16,751 nt of DNA from an uncultured Roseiflexaceae bacterium (GCA_937974195.1 CALJIC010000297.1:1-16751), one strand, 5' to 3'. Shown: positions 1 to 7,141, counted from the stretch's first letter. A program made the numbers and translations. Notes: a model not told the origin generated them from the sequence alone.

Positions 1-492
1 CGATTGGCCCTGCGCCCGCCGGTACGCCTCCAGCGTCGCCATAATCTGCGCGCGGTGCGCCTCGTCGTTGCGCACCACCATCCCGATGATCGTCGCGATC
101 GTCACCGGGCCGCGCACCGGGTGGATCCCCGCCCGCTCGAGGTTGGCCGGCCGGATGTAGCGCCACTCCTCCACCAGCGCCGCCCGCCGCTCGGCGAAGG
201 TGTTCAGCAGCGCCGAGGCCTGCTTGTCCTGGTAGCCGTTGCGCCGCACCGCCTCGTCCACGTCGAACGGCTCGATCGGCGGGTTGTCCCGCGCGATGAT
301 CTGCCCCACGCGCCTGCCCTGCAGCGTGTCGATGTCGATCAGGTGGCCGATGTTCTCGACGATCGACCACTCGCCCGGCGCCGGCCGGAAGCGCAGCGCC
401 TCGTCGCTCAGGCCGGCGACCAGCGCCCGCAGCTGCGCGGGGAAGGCCGCCAGCGCATCCAGCTGCTCGCGGACCGTCTGTGCGTCTGCCAA
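1..492 (-). CDS. DinB-family protein, partial (C-terminus beyond left edge)
   Basis: I read 164 codons from a TTG start at 492-490 and no stop before the window edge. TTG is chosen because AAAGGGG lies about 6 nt upstream; an in-frame GTG ten codons earlier follows directly on a TGA and has no such site. The product matches the DinB_2 four-helix fold: RFRPAPGEWSIVENIGHL at about residues 34-51, then RNDEAHRAQI at 141-150. Family members are often divalent-metal proteins, some acting in thiol-dependent transfer or stress responses; the substrate here cannot be told. Two of the expected metal ligands are visible (H50, H146), but the position four before the last His is N142 rather than His, so metal binding may be altered. 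It lies downstream of the dehydratase gene on the same strand, with a repeat array between them, so co-transcription is possible but unproven. Confidence 0.75.
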   Translation of the reverse strand, partial: MADAQTVREQLDALAAFPAQLRALVAGLSDEALRFRPAPGEWSIVENIGHLIDIDTLQGRRVGQIIARDNPPIEPFDVDEAVRRNGYQDKQASALLNTFAERRAALVEEWRYIRPANLERAGIHPVRGPVTIATIIGMVVRNDEAHRAQIMATLEAYRRAQGQS

Positions 493-513
493 GCTTCGCC
501 CCTTTCGTAACCC

Positions 514-585
514 GTCACCCACTCACCCCGTCATCTCGTGACCCGGTGACAGGGTGACAAGGTGACCGGGTGACACTTTGACGCC
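514..585. repeat. 8-bp-periodic GTCAC/GTGAC array, left block
   Basis: Nine consecutive 8-bp units stay in register from 514: GTCACCCA, CTCACCCC, GTCATCTC, GTGACCCG, GTGACAGG, GTGACAAG, GTGACCGG, GTGACACT, TTGACGCC. The first three run in the GTCACC sense and the rest in the GGTGAC sense, so the block is itself an inverted repeat centred near 538. It fills the gap between the dehydratase and DinB genes and could form a hairpin in the transcript. No coding role is likely. Confidence 0.8.
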
Positions 586-623
586 GGGGACCCGTGCCGA
601 ACCACCGCTCGCCTGTGGTTCCC

Positions 624-671
624 GTCACCTTGTCACCGCGTCACCCCGTCACCCACTCACCCCGTCACCAA
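624..671. repeat. 8-bp-periodic GTCACC array, right block, overlapping a gene end
   Basis: Six units in register: GTCACCTT, GTCACCGC, GTCACCCC, GTCACCCA, CTCACCCC, GTCACCAA. A 23-bp stretch at 645-667 is an exact copy of 511-533 in the left block. The block can also pair with the GGTGAC half of the left block. The last residues (GDGVSG) and the TGA stop of the dehydratase are encoded inside this block, so the repeat has either supplied or replaced the end of that gene. Confidence 0.8.
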
Positions 672-1623
672 GATACCCCGCGAACACCGCCTCCGCCGCT
701 GCGTTGCCGCCGCACACCACCGCCACGGGGCAGCGCGCGCCGCTCACATCGGCTGCCCCGCTCAGGATCGCCGCCACCGACGCCGCGCCGGCCGGCTCGA
801 CCAGCTGGTTGCACTCGACCCACAGCCAGCGCATGGCCGCGACCATCTGCGCGTCGTCCACCAGCACCACCTCGTCCACGTAGCGCCGCGTGAGCGCCAG
901 CGTCCGCTCGCTCACCGCCCGCGGCGCCAGCGTGTCGGCGATCGTCCGCACCTCCGGCAGCGGCGTGACCCGGCCCGCCTCCAGGCTGCGCAGCATCGAC
1001 GGCGCGCCGGCCGGCTCCACCCCGATCACGCGCACGTCCGGCCGGCGCTGCTTGAGCGCCGCGGCCATCCCGGAGATCAGCCCGCCGCCGCCGATCGCGA
1101 TCACCGCGCAGTCCAGCTCCGGCAGGTCGTCCAGCAGCTCGAGCCCCAGCGTGCCCTGCCCCTCGATCGTGCGCTCCGCCTCGAAGGGGTGGATGTAGGC
1201 CATCCCCGCCTCGGCCGCGTGCCGCACCGCCTGCGCGTGCGCGTCGTCCCACGCGGCCCCGTGGCGGATCACCTCGGCGCCCCAGGCCGCGATGCGCGCC
1301 ACCCGGTCCGCGCTGGCGCGCTCCGGCAGGTAGACCACCGCCGGGATGCCGAGCCGGTGGGCGCCGTAGGCCAGCGCCACGCCGTGGTTGCCGCCCGAGG
1401 CCGCCACCACCCCGCGCCGCCGCTGCTCCTCGTCCAGCTGCAGCAGGTGGTTGAACACCCCGCGCGCCTTGAACGAGCCGCTCACCTGGAGGTTCTCCAG
1501 CTTCAGCCGCAGCGCCGGCGGCGCGTCGGTGTGCACCAGCGGCGCGGGCAGCACCGGCGTCCGGCGCACGTGCCCCGCGATCCGCGCCCGCGCCGCCTCG
1601 AACGCCTCCAGCCCGATGTCCAT
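649..1623 (-). CDS. PLP-dependent threonine/serine dehydratase, short form
   Basis: A 324-residue fold-type II PLP enzyme of the threonine ammonia-lyase / serine dehydratase / serine racemase group. The Schiff-base lysine is K52 in SGSFKARG. The substrate loop is SGGNHG (76-81), the phosphate-binding glycine loop is GGGGL (178-182), and the cofactor ring pocket is CGGN (304-307). The likely reaction is threonine to 2-oxobutyrate plus ammonia, and serine to pyruvate. There is no C-terminal ACT domain, so it lacks the classic isoleucine feedback module; this is the catabolic-type length. The ATG at 1623 is chosen for GGAGG 6 nt upstream; a GTG five codons earlier overlaps the stop of the preceding permease. 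It begins 11 bp after the MFS gene, so the two very likely share a transcript. Substrate choice (threonine, serine, or hydroxylated aspartate analogues) cannot be settled from sequence alone. Confidence 0.85.
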   Translation of the reverse strand: MDIGLEAFEAARARIAGHVRRTPVLPAPLVHTDAPPALRLKLENLQVSGSFKARGVFNHLLQLDEEQRRRGVVAASGGNHGVALAYGAHRLGIPAVVYLPERASADRVARIAAWGAEVIRHGAAWDDAHAQAVRHAAEAGMAYIHPFEAERTIEGQGTLGLELLDDLPELDCAVIAIGGGGLISGMAAALKQRRPDVRVIGVEPAGAPSMLRSLEAGRVTPLPEVRTIADTLAPRAVSERTLALTRRYVDEVVLVDDAQMVAAMRWLWVECNQLVEPAGAASVAAILSGAADVSGARCPVAVVCGGNAAAEAVFAGYLGDGVSG

Positions 1624-1634
1624 CGCGCCCTCCG

Positions 1635-2897
1635 TCACTGCGCCGCCGCCGCGGTCGCCGCAGGCGCCGCGCCCGCCCGGCCGCGCGCGATCATGAGCGA
1701 CAGGCCCGCCGCCGCCACCGCGATCACGCCCGCCGCGATGAACGCCGGCGCGTAGCTCCCCAGCGCCGCGCGCGCCACCCCGCCCAGCCAGGCCGCCAGC
1801 GCCGCGCCCGCCTGGTGGGCGCAGAACACCCAGCCGAACACCGTGCCGACGTTGCGCCTGCCGAAGGTGTCCGCCACCAGCGCGGTCGTCGGCGGCACGG
1901 TCGCGATGTAGTCCAGCCCGAACAGCACCGCGAACACGAGCAGCCCGTACTCGTGGGTCGTGAACGGCAGCAGCAGCAGCGAGAGCCCGCGGAAGCCGTA
2001 GTACACCGCCAGCAGCCTGCGCGGGTCGTAGCGGTCGGTCAGCCAGCCCGAGCCGATCGTCCCGACGAAGTTGAACATGCCCATGATCGACAGCGTCCCG
2101 GCCGCCGCCATCTGCCCGATGCCGTGGTCCACCGCGTGCGGGATGAAGTGCACGCCGATCAGCCCGTTCGAGGTCGCCCCGCACACGAAGAAGGTGGCGC
2201 ACAGCAGCCAGAAGGTCCACGAGCGCAGCGCGCGCCCCATCACGCCCGTCTCCGCCGCGGCCCTGGTGGCCGCCCCGTCCGCCGGCGCGCCGTACGGCCG
2301 CAGCCCGATGTCCGCCGGGTCATCGCGCATCAGCAGCAGCGTCGGCAGCAGGATCGCCAGCGCCACGCCGCCCAGCAGCAGCGTGCTCGTGCGCCAGCCC
2401 ATGCTCTCCGCCAGCGCCGCCAGCAGCAGCACGAAGATCAGCTGCCCCGCCGAGGTCGAGGCGCCGAAGACGCCGGTCACCAGGCCGCGCCGCTGCACGA
2501 ACCAGCGCGAGGCCACCGCCGCCCCCAGCACCGCCGAGGCCATGCCGGTGCCCAGCCCGCTCAGCAGCCCCCAGAACAGGTTCAGCTCCCACAGGCTCTG
2601 CATGCGCGCGCTCAGCAGCATGCTCGCGCCCACCAGCCCCATGCCGAGCATCATGGTCACCCGCGGCCCGCGGCGGTCCATCAGCCAGCCCGAGAGCGGC
2701 CCCGCCAGCCCGAACAGGAAGATCCCCAGCGACGCCGCGAACGAGATCGCGGTCCGGTTGTCGCCGAAGTCCGGCAGCATCGGCACCAGGAACACCCCCG
2801 GCGCCGAGCGCACCCCCGCCGACACGATCAGCACCAGCGCCGTCACCGCGACGACGATCCAGCCGTAGTACAGCCGCGAGCTGCTGCGCTGCTCCAT
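1635..2897 (-). CDS. MFS permease, oxalate/formate- or monocarboxylate-like
   Basis: 420 residues with about twelve hydrophobic segments. The start LYYGWIVVAVTALVLIVSAG (9-28) is typical of the oxalate/formate antiporter and monocarboxylate-type MFS branch. The loop 2-3 signature is GWLMDRRGPRV (70-80) and its partner in the second half is GSGWLTDRYDPRRL (282-295). A polar linker at about 195-225 separates the two six-helix bundles, and the tail is Ala-rich. It probably moves a small carboxylate or amino-acid derivative across the inner membrane. Since the next gene, 11 bp on, is a threonine/serine dehydratase, import of its substrate or export of a keto acid are reasonable guesses. The ribosome site before the ATG is modest (GAGAG about 9 nt upstream). 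The promoter is probably the extended -10 at 3058-3066. Confidence 0.85.
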   Translation of the reverse strand: MEQRSSSRLYYGWIVVAVTALVLIVSAGVRSAPGVFLVPMLPDFGDNRTAISFAASLGIFLFGLAGPLSGWLMDRRGPRVTMMLGMGLVGASMLLSARMQSLWELNLFWGLLSGLGTGMASAVLGAAVASRWFVQRRGLVTGVFGASTSAGQLIFVLLLAALAESMGWRTSTLLLGGVALAILLPTLLLMRDDPADIGLRPYGAPADGAATRAAAETGVMGRALRSWTFWLLCATFFVCGATSNGLIGVHFIPHAVDHGIGQMAAAGTLSIMGMFNFVGTIGSGWLTDRYDPRRLLAVYYGFRGLSLLLLPFTTHEYGLLVFAVLFGLDYIATVPPTTALVADTFGRRNVGTVFGWVFCAHQAGAALAAWLGGVARAALGSYAPAFIAAGVIAVAAAGLSLMIARGRAGAAPAATAAAAQ

Positions 2898-3057
2898 AGC
2901 CTCACTCTCTCATGAAAAACCGCGCCGGCGGCGGCCGGGGCGCGTTCCCGCGCTGCGCTCTGCCGTGCCGGCCGGCGCCCCGCCGGCGACTCCAACCCCT
3001 GTGGTGCTGAGGTGGGCGTGCGCTGCCCCGCGGCCCGCCGCCGCGCCGCGCTAGCGC

Positions 3058-3066
3058 ATTCTAGCA
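3058..3066 (-). promoter_or_regulatory. Extended -10 promoter for the MFS-dehydratase operon
   Basis: On the minus strand 3066-3058 reads TGCTAGAAT, an extended -10 (TGn plus TAGAAT, one mismatch to TATAAT). No clear -35 is visible. It is mirrored by a plus-strand extended -10 at 3101-3109. Together they form an 11-bp imperfect inverted repeat, ATTcTAGCACG (3058-3068) and CGTGCTATAAT (3099-3109), so a regulator binding the shared arms could act on both directions. The implied leader before the MFS ATG is about 150 nt. Confidence 0.45.
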
Positions 3067-3100
3067 CGCGCGGCCGCGCGCCGCCTCCAGAGCACCCCCG

Positions 3101-3109
3101 TGCTATAAT
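3101..3109 (+). promoter_or_regulatory. Extended -10 promoter for hom
   Basis: TGCTATAAT is a perfect -10 with the extended TGn element. The 16-18 bp upstream carry no TTGACA-like box, which fits extended -10 promoters. Transcription from about 3116 would give a leader of roughly 220 nt before the hom start, and that leader contains the inverted-repeat element at 3130-3281. The same nonamer occurs at 7467-7475 before the nucleotidyltransferase gene. Confidence 0.55.
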
Positions 3110-3129
3110 GCGTGTCCTCGTTCGTCTCA

Positions 3130-3281
3130 GCTCTCTGACAGGACTTACGCGGTGCTGCGGCACCTCCCGCGGAGAGGTGCGGTGGGCCTGTGGCCCTCCG
3201 AGATCCTCTTTAGGGGAATTTCTGGGGAGGCTTCGCCTCCCCAAGCCCCTCCACGGGGTGCTAACTCCTGTCTCTGAGAGC
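3130..3281. repeat. About 150-bp inverted-repeat (MITE-like) element in the hom leader
   Basis: The ends are imperfect inverted repeats: GCTCTC-TGACAGGACTTA at 3130-3147 and, on the other strand, GCTCTCAGAGACAGGAGTTA at 3281-3262. Inside are GGTGC/GCACC (3151-3155 with 3160-3164), which competes with GCACCTC/GAGGTGC (3160-3166 with 3174-3180), and a strong hairpin TGGGGAGGC-TTC-GCCTCCCCA (3223-3243) with no T-tract. The inner part from 3181 resembles the repeat at 5546-5610. It codes for nothing convincing. A miniature transposable element captured in the leader is the simplest reading; the alternative stems also allow an attenuator role. Confidence 0.5.
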
Positions 3282-3338
3282 AGAGTTGTCATTTGCTCCT
3301 CCCGCGGCGCCGGGAGGGCCAGGGGGATAGCTCACACC

Positions 3339-4400
3339 ATGCGAACCTTCCGCCTGCTGCTGTGCGGCCTCGGGAACGTCGGGCGCAGCTTCCTCGAGCT
3401 GCTCCCCTCCCAGGCCGGCCTGCTCGCCAGCCGCTACGGAGTCGAGCTGCGCGTGATCGGCGCCGTGGACAGCGGCGGCTGCGCGTTCGACCCCGCCGGC
3501 CTCGATGTCTCCAGCCTGCTCGCCGCCAAGCGGGCCGGGGCGAGTGTCGTCACCCTCGCGGGCGTCGGCCGGCCGGGCACCTTCGGGCCGGAGCTGGCGC
3601 GGCAGGTCGAGGCCGACATCCTGCTCGAGGCGACCCCGGTCAACCTCACCGACGGGCAGCCCGGCCTCGACACCGTGCGCGTGGCGCTGCGCCGCGGGAT
3701 GCACGCGGTGCTCGCCAACAAGGGCCCGCTCGCCCTCGCCTACACCGAGCTGGCCGAGCTCAGCGACATGGGCGAGCCCTCCGAGGAGCGCGGCGACCCG
3801 AAGGACTGGCCAGCGCTCCGCTTCAGCGCCTGCGTCGGCGGCTACCTCCCCACCGTCAACATCGGCCGCCGCGACCTGGCCGGCGCGCGCATCGAGCGCG
3901 TCGAGGCGGTGCTGAACGGCACGACGCAGGGCATCCTGCGCATGATGGAGGCTGGCATCAGCTACGCCGATGCCCTCGCCGAGATGCAGCGCCGCGGCCT
4001 GGCCGAGACTGACCCGAGCCTCGACGTTGAGGGCTGGGACGCCGCCAACAAGCTGGTGATCCTCGCCAACGCCGTGCTCCGCCGCCCGACGACCCTGGCG
4101 GACATCGCGATCGAGGGCATCACCGGGCTGACGGCGGAGGCGCTCCGCGAAGCGAGCGCCCGCGGCACGCGCATCGTGCTGCTGTGCCTCGCCGAGCGGG
4201 CCGATGGCGGCTACCGGCTCAGCGTCCGGCCGACGCCCCTGCCGCTCGACCACCCGCTCGCGCGCATGAGCGGCGACGAGATGGGCATCGTCTACTACAC
4301 GGACATCGGCGGGCGCACCAGCGCGACGTCCGCGGAGCGCGGCCCCCAGCCGACCGCGGCGGCGATGCTGCGCGATATCCTGGACATCGCCATGCGCTAG
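3339..4400 (+). CDS. hom: Homoserine dehydrogenase, short form without ACT domain
   Basis: 353 residues. It reduces L-aspartate-4-semialdehyde to L-homoserine with NAD(P)H, the branch step to threonine and methionine. The N-terminal Rossmann motif is CGLGNVG (9-15). The nucleotide-domain lysine is in ANKGPLAL (126-133). NGTTQGIL (193-200) and LAETDPSLDVEGWDAANKL (221-239) are the catalytic-domain signatures, with D234 and K238 in the positions of the acid and lysine used in hydride transfer. It stops after the catalytic domain, so the C-terminal ACT domain that gives threonine feedback in longer homologues is absent. The ATG at 3339 is chosen for AGGGGGAT about 10 nt upstream and for the motif position; an upstream in-frame extension reads through the repeat leader and is not conserved in character. 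It diverges from the permease-dehydratase pair and converges on an EamA exporter. Confidence 0.92.
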   Translation: MRTFRLLLCGLGNVGRSFLELLPSQAGLLASRYGVELRVIGAVDSGGCAFDPAGLDVSSLLAAKRAGASVVTLAGVGRPGTFGPELARQVEADILLEATPVNLTDGQPGLDTVRVALRRGMHAVLANKGPLALAYTELAELSDMGEPSEERGDPKDWPALRFSACVGGYLPTVNIGRRDLAGARIERVEAVLNGTTQGILRMMEAGISYADALAEMQRRGLAETDPSLDVEGWDAANKLVILANAVLRRPTTLADIAIEGITGLTAEALREASARGTRIVLLCLAERADGGYRLSVRPTPLPLDHPLARMSGDEMGIVYYTDIGGRTSATSAERGPQPTAAAMLRDILDIAMR

Positions 4401-4421
4401 GGCCGGGCCGCGCCCTAGCGC
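4394..4421. terminator. Bidirectional hairpin between hom and the EamA gene
   Basis: GCGCTAGGGC (4394-4403) and GCCCTAGCGC (4412-4421) form a perfect 10-bp stem with an 8-nt loop. The left arm contains the hom stop codon. It sits in a 29-nt gap between converging genes, the usual place for a shared terminator. There is no T-tract on either side, as is common in GC-rich genomes. Confidence 0.6.
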
Positions 4422-4429
4422 GGCCTCCC

Positions 4430-5359
4430 TCAGCCGGTGGTCGCGCGGGCGTTCAGCGTGCGCACCTGCAGCGCCGTGATCGCCCGCGGCAGCAGGATCG
4501 CGCCGAGGATCAGCCCCATCCCCACCACCTGCGGCCACTCGAGTTGCTCGCCGAGCAGCAGCACCGCCAGCAGCGTCGCGGCCGGCGCCTCGGTCACCGC
4601 CAGCAGCCCTGCCGTGCGGCCCGGGATGTGCCGGAGCGCCGCCGTGAACAGCGCGTAGCCGCCGAGCGTCGGCCCGATCGCCAGCGCCGCGATGAGCAGC
4701 CAGGGGGCGGCCCCGCCGTCCACCGCCGCCAGCTGCTGCGGCCCGGTCACGAGCGTCAGCGCCAGCAGCGTCAGCGTGCCGAAGAGCATCGTGTAGGTCA
4801 GCGTCGTCCACGGGCTGCCGGTCGCCACCGAGCGCTGGCTGAACAGCACGTACACCGAGTGCGTCAGCGCCGTCAGCACGCCCACCAGCGCGCCCAGCCA
4901 GCTCAGGCGCAGCACCTCCGGGTCGTACGCGCGCACCACGAGCGCGCAGCCGATCAGCGCCAGCGCCAGCGCCGCCACGTGCGCCCGCCCGATCGGCTCG
5001 CGGAACAGCAGCCACGCCCCGACTGTCACGAAGGTCGGGAAGAGGTAGATCAGCACCACCGCAACCGCCGCCCCGTTCAGCGCGACCGACCAGATCCACA
5101 GCGCGTGGTAGATGCCGATCGAGACGACGCCGGCGAGCGCTAGGCCGCGCATCTCGCCCGCCCGCACGCGCAGCAGGCGCGGGCGTACCAGCAGAACCCC
5201 GGCCAGGCAGGCCAGCGCCACGAACGCGTCGCGCCAGAAGGCGAGCGTCAGGCTTGGGATGCCGTAGGTGTCGATCAGATACTTCAGGCCCGGCGCGGTC
5301 GACGCCCAGGCCAGGGCGGCCGCGATGCTCAGGAAGTAGCCGGTGCGGTGAGAGCGCAT
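4430..5359 (-). CDS. EamA-family (DMT superfamily) exporter
   Basis: 309 residues made of two EamA repeats of five helices each (about 8-143 and 154-293). Each repeat ends with the typical hydrophobic stretch plus charged turn: LFPTFVTVGAWLLFREPIG (106-124) and TEAPAATLLAVLLLGEQLEW (256-275). Family members such as RhtA export threonine, homoserine or other metabolites. Being next to hom makes an amino-acid exporter plausible, but substrate cannot be read from the sequence. The ATG at 5359-5357 is chosen because the hydrophobic segment starts within ten residues; the ribosome site is weak (AGAAAG about 15 nt upstream) and a GTG three codons earlier is possible. A longer in-frame extension upstream translates the tandem repeat and is not credible. 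Confidence 0.85.
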   Translation of the reverse strand: MRSHRTGYFLSIAAALAWASTAPGLKYLIDTYGIPSLTLAFWRDAFVALACLAGVLLVRPRLLRVRAGEMRGLALAGVVSIGIYHALWIWSVALNGAAVAVVLIYLFPTFVTVGAWLLFREPIGRAHVAALALALIGCALVVRAYDPEVLRLSWLGALVGVLTALTHSVYVLFSQRSVATGSPWTTLTYTMLFGTLTLLALTLVTGPQQLAAVDGGAAPWLLIAALAIGPTLGGYALFTAALRHIPGRTAGLLAVTEAPAATLLAVLLLGEQLEWPQVVGMGLILGAILLPRAITALQVRTLNARATTG

Positions 5360-5414
5360 TGGTATCACTATCTTTCTATACACGAACAGGAGCGACGCGG
5401 TCACCAGCCGCTCG

Positions 5415-5570
5415 CCCCTTCTGGTGAAGAAGCGGAGGCCGCAGGCCCTCCACGGCAGCCTCCCGCCGGGAGATGTGGAGGGCCGCCCCCTTCCGGGAAG
5501 AAGCGGAGGCCGCAGGCCCTCCACGGCAGCCTCCCGCCGGGAGATGTGGAGGGCCGCAGGCCCTCCACGG
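5415..5570. repeat. 71-bp tandem repeat, two full units plus a partial
   Basis: Unit one (5415-5486) and unit two (5487-5557) share an identical 61-bp core beginning GAAGAAGCGGAGGCC and ending GTGGAGGGCCGC, preceded by CCCCTTC(T/C)GG. A partial third unit (GCAGGCCCTCCACGG) follows to 5570. Each unit contains self-complementary arms. At the junction GTGGAGGGCC (5546-5555) and GGCCCTCCAC (5559-5568) make a 10-bp stem with a 3-nt loop. It fills most of the gap between the EamA start and the MocR stop. On the minus strand the structures lie downstream of MocR and may end its transcript. Confidence 0.85.
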
Positions 5571-5620
5571 ATCTTTTCGGGAGACCGAGGCTTTGCCTCT
5601 CCAACGCCCCAGCGGGGGCG
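5571..5620. repeat. Interspersed palindromic repeat, copy B (likely terminator for the MocR gene)
   Basis: GAGGC-TTT-GCCTC (5587-5599) is followed by CTCCAACGCCCC and a CGCCCC-AGCG-GGGGCG stem (5605-5620). The layout GATCTTTTCGGGAG, stem, CTCCAACGCCCC matches the inside of the element near 3200-3250 and the cluster at 9290-9327. It starts about 30 nt past the MocR stop on the minus strand, a suitable terminator position. Confidence 0.6.
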
Positions 5621-5648
5621 CGGGGGCGGAGCCACCGCATCAGACCTG

Positions 5649-7124
5649 TCACACCAAGGGAACGTAGTCGGTCGGGACCTCGCGCGTCAGCACCCGGCGC
5701 GCGAGCTGGACGCTGAGCAGCTCGCCCAGCACCTCCACCGCCTCGCCGATCACCTCCGGCGGCTGCGTGGAGAACGCCAGGCGCATGTGCGGCCGCTGCG
5801 GCGGCCCGACGAAGAACACATCGCCGGGCGCGAAGGCCACCCCGCGCTCGATCGCCGCCATGTACAGGTCGGTCGGCGCCACGCCTGGGGGCAGGGTGAC
5901 CCACGAGCAGAACCCGCCCGCCGGCGTCGTCCAGCGCACGCCGGCCGGGAAGTGGCGCGCCATCGCGGTCAGCAGCGCGTCGCGCCGCTCGCGGTAGCGC
6001 GGGATGACCCGCCGCAGGTGGGCGGCCATCCAGCCCCGCTGGATGAAGATCGCCAGCGCCCGCTGCAGCAGCGGCGAGGAGCACAGGTCGCTGGCCTGCT
6101 TGGCCATCGCCAGCCGCCCGATGAGCTGGGGCGTCGCCACGATGTAGCCGATCCGCGCCCCCGGGAACAGCGATTTGGAGAAGCTGCTCAGGTACAGCAC
6201 CAGCCCGTCCGGGTCGCTCGCCCGCAGCGGCGCCGGCGCCTGCCCTTCGTACGCCAGCAGCCCGTAGATATCGTCCTCCACCACAGGCAGCCGGTGGCGC
6301 GCCGCGATCTCCAGCAGGGCGGCGCGGCGCTCCGGGCTCATCGTCGCGCCGCTCGGGTTGTGGAACGTCGGCACGGTGTAGAGGAAGCGCGGCCGGTGCG
6401 CCAGGATCAGCGGCTCGAGCGCCTCGACCTGCAGCCCCTGGTCGTCGAGCGGCACGCCGATCAGACGCAGCCCCAGGTGCCCGAGCGAGTTCAGCGCGCC
6501 GAGGTAGGTCGGCTGCTCGACGAGCACGGCGTCCCCTGGGCGCGCCAGCGTCTGCCCGATCAGGGTCAGCCCCTGGGTCACGCCCGAGGTGATCAGCAGC
6601 TCGTCGGGGCTGGGGCGCAGCCCGCGCTCCTTGAGCAGCTGGCCGAGCACCGTGCGCAGCATCGGGTCGCCCTGGGCTGGCGTATAGCTCAGCACCCCAG
6701 GCTCGCCGCTCTCCAGCGCCTCGCTGAGCGCCCGCTCGAACTCGCGCAGCGGCTGGAACTCGGGCGCCGCGTCGGCCATCGCCAGCGTGCGCATGCCGGG
6801 GAGCTGCGCCATCCGCAGCATGTCGCTCAGCACCCCGCGCGCCGACATCTCCTGGCCGAGCTCGGCCGCCGCCTGCGCCGGGTCGGCCCGTGGCGCAACG
6901 AACGTCCCCCGCCCGACAGTCGCCTCGACCCAGCCACCGGCCTGGAGCTCGCTGTACGCGCTGTGGACCGTCAGCCTGGTGATCCCAAGCTGCCGCGAAA
7001 GCTCCCGCACCGTCGGCAGCCGGGTGCCCGGCGGCAGCGCCCCGTTCCTGATGCGCCGCTGGATCTCCCGCGCGATCTGCTCGTAGATCGGCTGCGGGCT
7101 GTTTCTATCCACTGTGATCTGCAT
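5649..7124 (-). CDS. MocR-type regulator (GntR HTH fused to aminotransferase-like domain)
   Basis: 491 residues. The N-terminal GntR winged helix (1-77) includes RLPTVRELSRQLGITRLTVH (35-54). The rest is a fold-type I aminotransferase-like domain: HNPSG (255-259), EDDIYG (283-288), the PLP lysine K317 in SFSKSLFPGARIGY, and the carboxylate-binding arginine near R448 (HMRLAF). In MocR/PdxR/GabR proteins this domain usually senses PLP or an amino acid rather than catalysing; all PLP-binding residues look intact here. MQITVDRNSPQPIYEQI is the classic family start, with AAGGCGA about 6 nt upstream; a 50-residue upstream extension is not family-like. The regulator may control its own promoter through the direct repeat at 7403-7418. 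Which other genes it controls is unknown: neighbours are the EamA exporter (same strand) and a nucleotidyltransferase (divergent). Confidence 0.9.
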   Translation of the reverse strand: MQITVDRNSPQPIYEQIAREIQRRIRNGALPPGTRLPTVRELSRQLGITRLTVHSAYSELQAGGWVEATVGRGTFVAPRADPAQAAAELGQEMSARGVLSDMLRMAQLPGMRTLAMADAAPEFQPLREFERALSEALESGEPGVLSYTPAQGDPMLRTVLGQLLKERGLRPSPDELLITSGVTQGLTLIGQTLARPGDAVLVEQPTYLGALNSLGHLGLRLIGVPLDDQGLQVEALEPLILAHRPRFLYTVPTFHNPSGATMSPERRAALLEIAARHRLPVVEDDIYGLLAYEGQAPAPLRASDPDGLVLYLSSFSKSLFPGARIGYIVATPQLIGRLAMAKQASDLCSSPLLQRALAIFIQRGWMAAHLRRVIPRYRERRDALLTAMARHFPAGVRWTTPAGGFCSWVTLPPGVAPTDLYMAAIERGVAFAPGDVFFVGPPQRPHMRLAFSTQPPEVIGEAVEVLGELLSVQLARRVLTREVPTDYVPLV

Positions 7125-7141
7125 TGTCTCGCCTTGTCCTT

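Noticed and set aside
649..2220. A 523-residue minus-strand frame that would fuse an Ala/Arg-rich domain to the dehydratase
   Set aside because: The first 200 residues are the out-of-frame shadow of the MFS permease; the dehydratase has its own start and ribosome site at 1623.
3319..3341. CAGGGGGATAGCTCACACC resembling the 5' end of a tRNA
   Set aside because: No anticodon arm, T arm or acceptor partner follows; it is the ribosome site and start of hom.
3261..5099. A 612-residue minus-strand open frame across hom and the EamA gene
   Set aside because: High-GC shadow frame: Arg/Ala/Gly-rich, no motifs, and it overlaps two well-supported genes.
5415..5570. CRISPR array
   Set aside because: Only two units, repeats directly abutting with no unique spacers, and no cas genes.
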